DNA from: Alphaproteobacteria bacterium
GTDB lineage: Bacteria > Pseudomonadota > Alphaproteobacteria > Rhodospirillales > Rhodospirillaceae
NCBI GenBank assembly: GCA_003250275.1
Contig: QKGW01000095.1
Location: 1 to 15,106, forward strand
Direction of reading: 5' to 3'
DNA length: 15,106 nucleotides
Shown one piece after another: positions 10,161 to 15,106 of this stretch; the stretch's first letter is position 1, and every line of letters starts with the position of its first letter. The notes beneath the pieces are model-generated. The model did not search any database. It had not been told where the DNA came from and saw only the letters and a program-made list of their open reading frames with translations. Made by a program: the position numbers and the translations under genes.

Positions 10161-10187
10161 GCCGCCCCCTCGGGGAGAGGGGGCGGC
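10161..10187 (+). terminator. Probable terminator hairpin after pnp
   Basis: GCCGCCCCCT (10161-10170) pairs perfectly with AGGGGGCGGC (10178-10187), a 10-bp GC-rich stem with a 7-nt loop, 23 nt after the pnp stop. No T-run follows (ATTCCGG), so efficiency as an intrinsic terminator is uncertain; it may instead protect the pnp mRNA 3' end. Confidence 0.55.
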
Positions 10188-10336
10188 ATTCCGGAAGGAG
10201 GCCCGCTCCGCGGGTGTTCCGATCGCACCCGTGGGGGTCCCGGGTGCTCGATCAAGAGGGGGATCGCGCGCGTGGTTCGCGCGGATGGGACAACACGGCG
10301 GCTGCCTGGCCGCCGCATTGGGTGGAGATGGATGGC
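10188..10336 (+). other. GC-rich leader before the flavoprotein gene
   Basis: This noncoding stretch has three short perfect hairpins: CCCGC/GCGGG (10202-10214), CGCGCG/CGCGCG (10267-10283) and CGGCGGC/GCCGCCG (10296-10315). A strong Shine-Dalgarno-like AAGGAGG (10195-10201) lies 12 nt before an in-frame GTG at 10214. That start would add 41 residues, rich in Arg, Gly and Trp, with no family resemblance, so I treat the stretch as leader. No convincing promoter was seen. Confidence 0.35.
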
Positions 10337-11734
10337 GTGAAAACCCTCCAGAAGCTTTGGATGTCGGGTAAGGACGTGCTGCCTTTGGTCGAAGGCGGCA
10401 AGGGCATCGCCGCGTCCTCCGGCCTGAGTGCGGGTGCGTGGGCCGCCGCTGGCGGCGTCGGCACCTTTTCGGGCGTCAACGCGGATTTCTACGACGAAGC
10501 CGGCAAGCTGGTTCCGATCGTCTACACCGGCAAGACCCGTGGCGAGCGCCATGAGGAACTGATCGCGTTCGCGATCCAGGGCGGCATCGCCCAGGCGCGC
10601 ATCGCGCACGACGTCTCCGGCGGCGAAGGCCGCGTGCACATGAACGTGCTGTGGGAGATGGGCGGCTGCGAGCGCATCCTCGAAGGCGTGCTGGAACAGG
10701 CCAAGGGCTTGGTTCACGGCGTCACCTGCGGCGCGGGTATGCCTTACCGTCTCGCCGAGATCGCGGCGAAGTACGGCGTCTACTACTATCCGATCGTGTC
10801 GTCCGCGCGCGCCTTCCGCGCGCTGTGGAAGCGCGCCTACCACAAGAGCAAGGAATGGCTCGGCGGCGTGGTCTACGAGGACCCGTGGCTCGCGGGCGGG
10901 CACAACGGCCTGTCCAACAGCGAGAACCCGACCAATCCCGAGCCGCCGTATCCGCGCGTCGCCGAGCTGCGCCGCGAGATGAACGCGATGGGCCTCGAAA
11001 ACACGCCGGTGGTGATGGCCGGCGGCGTGTGGTCGCTCGCGGACTGGCAGGACTGGATCGACAACCCCGAGATCGGGCCGGTCGCGTTCCAGTTCGGCAC
11101 CCGTCCGTTGCTGACCCGCGAGAGCCCGATTCCCGAGGCGTGGAAGCAGCGTCTCCTCACCCTCGATCCGGGCGACGTGCTGCTGCACCGCTTCAGCCCC
11201 ACCGGCTTCTACTCGTCGGCGGTGCGCAACGAGTTCCTCGACGACCTCGTGCAGCGTTCCGAGCGCCAGGTGGCGTTCGCGGCCGAGGCGAGCGAAGAGA
11301 TGTCCGCCGAGGTTGCGTTCGGCCGCCGCGGCCGCACCGTGTTCGTCAAGCCCGAGGACAAGCCGAAGGTCGAGGCCTGGGTCGCCGCGGGCTTCTCCGA
11401 GGCGATCAAGACCCCGGACGAGACCGTGGTGTTCGTCACCCCCGAATCGGCCCGGCATATCCTCAAGGATCAGGTCGACTGCATGGGCTGCCTCTCGGCC
11501 TGCAACTTCTCCAACTGGGCGCAGAACCAGGAGGGCACCACCGGCCGCCGCGCCGATCCGCGCTCCTTCTGCATCCAGAAGACGCTGCAGAGCATCGCCC
11601 ACGAGGGCAATGTCGAGCACGAGTTGATGTTCGCCGGTCACAACGTTCACCGCTTCAAAACCGACCCGTTCTACAAGAACGGCTTCGTGCCGACGGTGAA
11701 GGAATTGATCGAACGGATCGTCAAAGGCGGCTGA
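10337..11734 (+). CDS. Nitronate monooxygenase-like FMN flavoprotein with C-terminal cysteine cluster
   Basis: This protein of about 465 residues belongs to the 2-nitropropane dioxygenase/nitronate monooxygenase-like TIM-barrel flavoproteins. Family features are VLPLVEGGKGIAASS near the start and the barrel segments GVGTFSGVNAD, AQARIAHDVSGGEGRVHMN and HGVTCGAGMPYRLAEIAAKYG. The WLAGGHNGLSN loop resembles the AGGHxG active-site motif, and VVMAGGVW and FQFGTRPLL follow. It is longer than classical members (about 320-350). The extra C-terminal region carries CMGCLSAC (Cys382, 385, 389) and a further Cys412, a CxxCxxxC pattern that could hold an iron-sulfur cluster. GTG 10337 has GGAG nine bases upstream; ATG 10328 is an alternative with no spaced site. 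The substrate is unknown, and nitronate oxidation should not be assumed. It stands alone between two terminators. Confidence 0.8.
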   Translation: MKTLQKLWMSGKDVLPLVEGGKGIAASSGLSAGAWAAAGGVGTFSGVNADFYDEAGKLVPIVYTGKTRGERHEELIAFAIQGGIAQARIAHDVSGGEGRVHMNVLWEMGGCERILEGVLEQAKGLVHGVTCGAGMPYRLAEIAAKYGVYYYPIVSSARAFRALWKRAYHKSKEWLGGVVYEDPWLAGGHNGLSNSENPTNPEPPYPRVAELRREMNAMGLENTPVVMAGGVWSLADWQDWIDNPEIGPVAFQFGTRPLLTRESPIPEAWKQRLLTLDPGDVLLHRFSPTGFYSSAVRNEFLDDLVQRSERQVAFAAEASEEMSAEVAFGRRGRTVFVKPEDKPKVEAWVAAGFSEAIKTPDETVVFVTPESARHILKDQVDCMGCLSACNFSNWAQNQEGTTGRRADPRSFCIQKTLQSIAHEGNVEHELMFAGHNVHRFKTDPFYKNGFVPTVKELIERIVKGG

Positions 11735-11765
11735 TTCCCGCGACGATTCCTAAAAATTTGTCGAA

Positions 11766-11800
11766 AAGCCGACGAAACTTGTGGTTTCGTCGGCTTCTTT
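11766..11800 (+). terminator. Intrinsic terminator after the flavoprotein gene
   Basis: AAGCCGACGAAAC (11766-11778) pairs perfectly with GTTTCGTCGGCTT (11784-11796) over 13 bp with loop TTGTG, followed by CTTTCGTTGCGTTTTG. It lies 31 nt after the stop codon. The upstream flank is A-rich (AAAAATTTGTCGAAAA), so it could also work in reverse, although no minus-strand gene lies there. Confidence 0.85.
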
Positions 11801-11892
11801 CGTTGCGTTTTGCGTATGGATTTGAATAAATACAGAGAGCGAGACAACAGTCCGCAACACCGGGGGGCCGGCCAAGGCCGGAAAGAAAAGCA

Positions 11893-12309
11893 ATGCTCAA
11901 CCGCACGCGACCGTTTTCACACGTTCTCGAACAGTTGCGCTCAGTCAATCTGCGCCCGACGCGCCAGCGCCTCGCGCTCGCCAAGCTGCTGTTCGAAAAG
12001 CCCGACCGCCACGTCACCGCCGAGGCGCTGCACAAGGAAGCCGCGGCCGAGGGTGCGCGGGTTTCGCTCGCCACGGTCTACAACACGCTCCACCAGTTCA
12101 CCGAGGCGGGGCTGTTGAAGGAAATCACCGTGGACGCCGGGTGCTCGTATTTCGACACCAACGTCACCTCGCACCACCACTGCTACGATGAAGATACCGG
12201 AATGCTCACCGATATTCCGGCGCAGCATCTCCAGGTGGTGGGCACGCCCGCGATCCCCGAAGGCAAGTCGATCCGCCGGATCGACATCGTCGTCCGCGTC
12301 GGCGACTGA
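11893..12309 (+). CDS. irr: Irr-type iron response regulator (Fur superfamily)
   Basis: This 138-residue Fur-family DNA-binding regulator fits the alphaproteobacterial Irr branch, which senses haem status and controls iron and haem genes. The winged helix covers residues 10-75 (LRPTRQRLALAKLLFEKPDRHVTAE, then VSLATVYNTLHQFTEAGLLKE). The dimerisation part holds YFDTNVTSHHHCYDED with the HHH haem/metal motif of Irr and ends with IRRIDIVVRV. The N-terminal haem-regulatory GCPWH motif of Bradyrhizobium Irr is absent. The residue after HHH is Cys, where I recall Tyr or Phe. No Zn-binding CxxC pair of classical Fur is seen. The start at ATG 11893 has a weak A/G-rich site. Upstream, TTGCGT (11803-11808) and the AT-rich TAAATA (11827-11832) are a possible promoter, and CCGGCC/GGCCGG (11868-11881) lies next to the start. 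No Fur box or ICE-type operator was recognised. Confidence 0.88.
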   Translation: MLNRTRPFSHVLEQLRSVNLRPTRQRLALAKLLFEKPDRHVTAEALHKEAAAEGARVSLATVYNTLHQFTEAGLLKEITVDAGCSYFDTNVTSHHHCYDEDTGMLTDIPAQHLQVVGTPAIPEGKSIRRIDIVVRVGD

Positions 12310-12325
12310 ACCGGGATCCCGACCG

Positions 12326-12353
12326 AACCGCCCGCGCCTGGCTGCGGGCGGTT
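12326..12353. terminator. Hairpin between the convergent irr and SH3 genes
   Basis: AACCGCCCGC (12326-12335) pairs perfectly with GCGGGCGGTT (12344-12353), a 10-bp stem with an 8-nt loop, followed by TTCGTC on the plus strand. It begins 17 nt after the irr stop and lies 10 nt beyond the stop of the opposing gene, so it probably ends transcripts from both sides, better on the plus strand. Confidence 0.65.
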
Positions 12354-12362
12354 TCGTCATGC

Positions 12363-12872
12363 CTATTTCACGGATTCGCCGCGGTACGCGCCCCAGAACG
12401 CGGCGCGCGGCAGCCAGCCCGAGTAGCCGCCCGCCTCGATGCGGCAGAACGCCGAGTTCTCGGGGCAGGAAATCAGCCGCCCGACCACGCCGCCCTCGAG
12501 CTGCGCCACCACCGGGCTTTCCGCCTGCGGCTGGGCGCGCAAGGGCGTCATCGGCCCGATCACGCGGATCGCCCGCGCGCCGGTGAGCATACTGCGGTGC
12601 ACCCAGCCCTCGGTACCCTCCCAGTCGCGGATCTTGCGCCAGTGGTCGAACTCCTGGATCACCTCCACCGGCAAGTCGCGCTGCAGGTACACCCATTCGA
12701 TCGGATAGCGCACGCCGGGGCCGGAGCGCAGGTTGACCTGGGTCGCGCGCAGCGACACGAAGCGCGGCAGGCGCTGGCCGCTCTCGCCCGGATCGGCGGC
12801 GAACGCGGGCGCGGCGGCGAGCGTCGCGAAGGCGACGGCAAGGGCGCGGACGAGGATTTTCGGGCGGATCAT
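12363..12872 (-). CDS. Secreted bacterial SH3-domain protein
   Basis: This is a 169-residue exported protein. Residues 1-25 form a clear signal peptide: a basic start (MIRPK, R9), a hydrophobic Ala/Leu/Val core, and a likely AFA-AD cleavage site after residue 25. The mature part has an SH3-like domain with the TQVNLRSGPGVRYPIEWVY motif and WRKIRDWEGTEGWVHRSML. A second, more divergent SH3-like unit (PLRAQPQAESPVVAQLEGGVVGRLI to YSGWLPRAAFWG) carries two Cys that could form a disulfide. Such domains usually bind cell-wall or envelope components; the precise role is unknown. The start at 12872 is preferred because the signal peptide begins there; in-frame Met codons up to 12911 would add 13 residues. 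It is convergent with irr and divergent from the dehydrogenase gene. Confidence 0.85.
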   Translation of the reverse strand: MIRPKILVRALAVAFATLAAAPAFAADPGESGQRLPRFVSLRATQVNLRSGPGVRYPIEWVYLQRDLPVEVIQEFDHWRKIRDWEGTEGWVHRSMLTGARAIRVIGPMTPLRAQPQAESPVVAQLEGGVVGRLISCPENSAFCRIEAGGYSGWLPRAAFWGAYRGESVK

Positions 12873-13010
12873 CGGGTGCGGGGTCTCCGGAACGCGCATG
12901 AGCGCCAACATAGCGTCAATGGGCGGAAGGGCTCAACCCTGGACAACCGCGACGCGCCTTGGTAAGTCTGCCCGGACGCGGCCACGGGCGGCGTCGCGGG
13001 AGGGAAAAGC

Positions 13011-13988
13011 ATGAAAAAGCCGATCGTCATCGTCACCCGTCGTCTGCCGGAAGCCACCGAGACCCGGATGAAGGAACTTTTCGACGTCCGGCTCAATGCC
13101 GACGATCACCGCATGAGCGCCGACGAACTCCGCGCCGCGGTCGAAAAGGCCGACGTCCTCGTCCCCACCGTCACCGACGTGCTCGACGCTTCGGTCCTCG
13201 AAGCCGCCGGGCCGAACTTCAAGCTGATCGCCAACTTCGGCTCGGGCACCGACCACGTCGACGTCGCCTTCGCGCAGCGCCACGGCATCACCGTCACCAA
13301 CACCCCCGACGTGCTCACCGAGGACACCGCCGAAATGACCATGGCGCTGCTGCTCGCGGTGCCGCGCCGCCTGATCGAGGGCGACCGCCTGGTGCGCGCC
13401 GGCAAGTGGGAGGGCTGGGGCCCGACGACGATGCTCGGCAGCCGCGTTTCCGGCAAGCGCCTCGGCATCATCGGCATGGGCCGCATCGGCCAGGCGGTGG
13501 CCGAGCGCGCGCGCGGCTTCGGCATGTCGATCCACTACCACAACCGCCGCCGCCTCCACCCCTCGGTCGAGGACGCGCTCGAGGCGACCTACTGGGACGA
13601 CCTCGACCAGATGCTGCCGCGCATGGACGTGATCTCGATCCACTGCCCCGGCACGCCGCAGACCCGCCACCTGCTCAACCGCCGCCGCCTCGAACTGATG
13701 CGGCCGACCTCGTACCTCGTCAACACCGCGCGCGGCTACGTCGTCGACGAGGACGCGCTGCTCGAATTCCTCGCCAGCCGCCGCATCGCCGGTGCGGCGC
13801 TCGACGTGTTCGAGAACGAACCGGCGGTCGACCCGCGCTTCGTCGCCCTCGACAACGTCGTGCTGATGCCGCACCTCGGCGCCGCGACCTTCGAGGCGCG
13901 CCACGAGATGGGGCAGAAGGTGCTGATCAACATCAAGACCTTCGTCGACGGCCACCGGCCGCCCGACCGCGTTCTGCCGCTCAACTGA
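13011..13988 (+). CDS. D-2-hydroxyacid dehydrogenase, glyoxylate/hydroxypyruvate reductase-like
   Basis: This 325-residue NAD(P)-dependent enzyme of the D-isomer-specific 2-hydroxyacid dehydrogenase family reduces 2-oxoacids such as glyoxylate or hydroxypyruvate. The substrate domain includes LIANFGSGTDHVDV and the flanking segment TNTPDVLTEDTAEMTMALLL, typical of glyoxylate reductases. The Rossmann motif GMGRIG is at 155-160, followed by HYHNRRR. The Arg after the second strand suggests use of NADPH, which is inference. The catalytic triad is visible: Arg241 (NTARGYVVDE), Glu270 (DVFENEP) and His288 (MPHLGAAT). ATG 13011 has an excellent GGGAGGG (12998-13004) six bases upstream. The next gene, pabB, begins 8 nt after the stop, so the two are likely co-transcribed, although no metabolic link is evident. 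No clear promoter was seen in the 138-nt gap upstream. Confidence 0.9.
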   Translation: MKKPIVIVTRRLPEATETRMKELFDVRLNADDHRMSADELRAAVEKADVLVPTVTDVLDASVLEAAGPNFKLIANFGSGTDHVDVAFAQRHGITVTNTPDVLTEDTAEMTMALLLAVPRRLIEGDRLVRAGKWEGWGPTTMLGSRVSGKRLGIIGMGRIGQAVAERARGFGMSIHYHNRRRLHPSVEDALEATYWDDLDQMLPRMDVISIHCPGTPQTRHLLNRRRLELMRPTSYLVNTARGYVVDEDALLEFLASRRIAGAALDVFENEPAVDPRFVALDNVVLMPHLGAATFEARHEMGQKVLINIKTFVDGHRPPDRVLPLN

Positions 13989-13996
13989 GCCCGCCG

Positions 13997-15106
13997 ATGG
14001 GCGCGCCGCCGGTCTGCCCGATTCCCTGGCGCGACCCGCTCGCCGCCTTCGCGCCGTATGCGCGGACGCCCGGCGCGGCGCTCCTCGCGGGCGGCGATTT
14101 CGCCATCCTCGCCCCCGCTCCGACCCGCATCGTCAGCGGCGGATTCGCCGAGCTCGCCGAAGCCCTCGCGGCGCGTCCGGCGCGGCGCGCGCCCGGCTTC
14201 GGTCCGTTCGCGGGCGGCGCGATCGGCTACTTCGGCTACGAACTCGGCGGCACGATCGAACGCCTGCCGCCGCTGAAGGCCCCAGGCCCCTCCCTGCCCG
14301 ATCTCCACGTCGGCCTCTTCGACACCGTCGCGGCGTTCGATCTCAACGCCCGCACCGCCGCGGCGGTCGGCCCCGACGCCGCCGCACTCGCCGCCACGCT
14401 CTCCGCCGCGCCCGCGCTGCCGCCCGAGGAAACCTGGGGGCCGACCGCATGGATGCCGGAGTGGCCGCGCGCGGTCTACGAAGCGCGCATCCGCCGCACC
14501 CTCGACTACATCCGCGCGGGCGACATCTTCCAAGCCAACATCGCCCAGCGCTTCGCCGCGCCGCGCCCGGCGGGAATGACCGCGTTCGGCCTGTTCCGCA
14601 AGCTCTGCCGCGTCAATCCCGCGCCGTTCGCAGCGTATCTCTGCGTCGACGCGGCGCGCGCGGTGGTTTCCGCCTCGCCCGAGCGCTTCCTCAAGGTCTC
14701 GGTGGAAGGCGATACGCGCCGCATCGAGACCCGCCCGATCAAGGGCACCCGTCCGCGCGGCAGAACCCCCGAGGAGGATGCCTGCCTCGCCGCCGAACTC
14801 GCCGCGAGCGTCAAGGACCGCGCCGAGAACCTGATGATCGTCGATCTCCTGCGCAACGACCTTTCGCGCAGCGCCACCCTCGGCAGCGTCAAAGTGCCGG
14901 AGCTCTGGGCGGTGGAAAGCTTCGCCGCGGTGCACCATCTCGTCTCGGTGGTGACGGCGGAGCCGCGCGCCGACGTGCCGACGCTCGAAATCCTGCGCCG
15001 CGCCTTCCCCGGCGGGTCGATCACCGGCGCGCCCAAGGTGCGCGCGATGGAGATCATCGCCGAACTCGAGGACGCGCGGCGCGGCCCCTACTGCGGCGCG
15101 ATCGGC
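13997..15106 (+). CDS. pabB: Aminodeoxychorismate synthase component I, 5' part
   Basis: The reading frame is open from ATG 13997 to the window edge (370 residues) and continues outside. PabB converts chorismate and ammonia (from PabA) to 4-amino-4-deoxychorismate, the precursor of p-aminobenzoate and folate. The chorismate-binding domain shows YIRAGDIFQANIAQRF, FAAYLCVD and SASPERFL, then ETRPIKGTRPRG with Lys249. DRAENLMIVDLLRNDL and FPGGSITGAPKVRAMEII complete the set. The PIKGT motif with Lys distinguishes aminodeoxychorismate synthase from anthranilate synthase, which has PIAGT. The N-terminal part (GPFAGGAIGYFGYELG) is also typical. No ribosome-binding site precedes the ATG, so translation probably depends on the preceding gene. 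Fusion to a PabC lyase domain, known in some relatives, cannot be judged because the end is missing. Confidence 0.93.
   Translation, partial: MGAPPVCPIPWRDPLAAFAPYARTPGAALLAGGDFAILAPAPTRIVSGGFAELAEALAARPARRAPGFGPFAGGAIGYFGYELGGTIERLPPLKAPGPSLPDLHVGLFDTVAAFDLNARTAAAVGPDAAALAATLSAAPALPPEETWGPTAWMPEWPRAVYEARIRRTLDYIRAGDIFQANIAQRFAAPRPAGMTAFGLFRKLCRVNPAPFAAYLCVDAARAVVSASPERFLKVSVEGDTRRIETRPIKGTRPRGRTPEEDACLAAELAASVKDRAENLMIVDLLRNDLSRSATLGSVKVPELWAVESFAAVHHLVSVVTAEPRADVPTLEILRRAFPGGSITGAPKVRAMEIIAELEDARRGPYCGAIG

Noticed and set aside
12940..12968. TGGACA (12940-12945) as a -35 box for the dehydrogenase gene.
   Set aside because: No acceptable -10 box follows at 16-18 nt (TAAGTC is a poor match), so a promoter cannot be supported here.

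Overview
This is high-GC DNA from an alphaproteobacterium, and every gene has an ordinary chromosomal, vertically inherited look. The gene order trmB-rimP-nusA-ylxR-infB-rbfA-truB-rpsO-pnp, an Irr-type Fur protein, a YlxR protein fused to an L7Ae-like domain, and hairpin-rich intergenic repeats together suggest a Rhodospirillales-like lineage. That placement is an inference from gene content and style, not from a database search. No tRNA, rRNA, CRISPR, insertion sequence or phage gene was seen.

Layout. The window opens in the 3' end of trmB (1-345). A 330-base gap follows. It holds one copy of a hairpin-rich repeat, a possible promoter, and a short leader that ends in a classical intrinsic terminator just before rimP. 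From 676 to about 10137 runs the conserved 'nusA-infB' translation and RNA-metabolism cluster on the plus strand: rimP, nusA, ylxR, infB, rbfA, truB, rpsO and pnp. Several of these genes overlap (nusA/ylxR by 17 nt, rbfA/truB by 11 nt, truB/rpsO by 38 nt). The cluster is broken by a second copy of the hairpin repeat between infB and rbfA, and by a terminator plus a long pnp leader hairpin between rpsO and pnp.

Downstream are a nitronate-monooxygenase-like flavoprotein with a C-terminal cysteine cluster (10337-11734), a strong terminator, and an irr-like iron regulator (11893-12309). Convergent to irr is a secreted SH3-domain protein on the minus strand (12363-12872). Then come a D-2-hydroxyacid dehydrogenase (13011-13988) and, 8 nt later, the start of pabB (13997 to the window end).

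How the genes work together. RimP and RbfA mature the 30S subunit, S15 is a primary 30S binder, TruB modifies tRNA, IF-2 starts translation, NusA tunes transcription elongation and termination, and PNPase turns RNA over. The most interesting signals are regulatory RNA. The rimP leader can fold into either a terminator or a competing antiterminator stem, which suggests attenuation of the whole cluster. The pnp leader carries a long, nearly continuous stem that resembles an RNase III/PNPase autoregulation site. I did not find a clearly new multi-gene system; the unusual items are the leader RNAs, the paired intergenic repeat and the cysteine-bearing flavoprotein.
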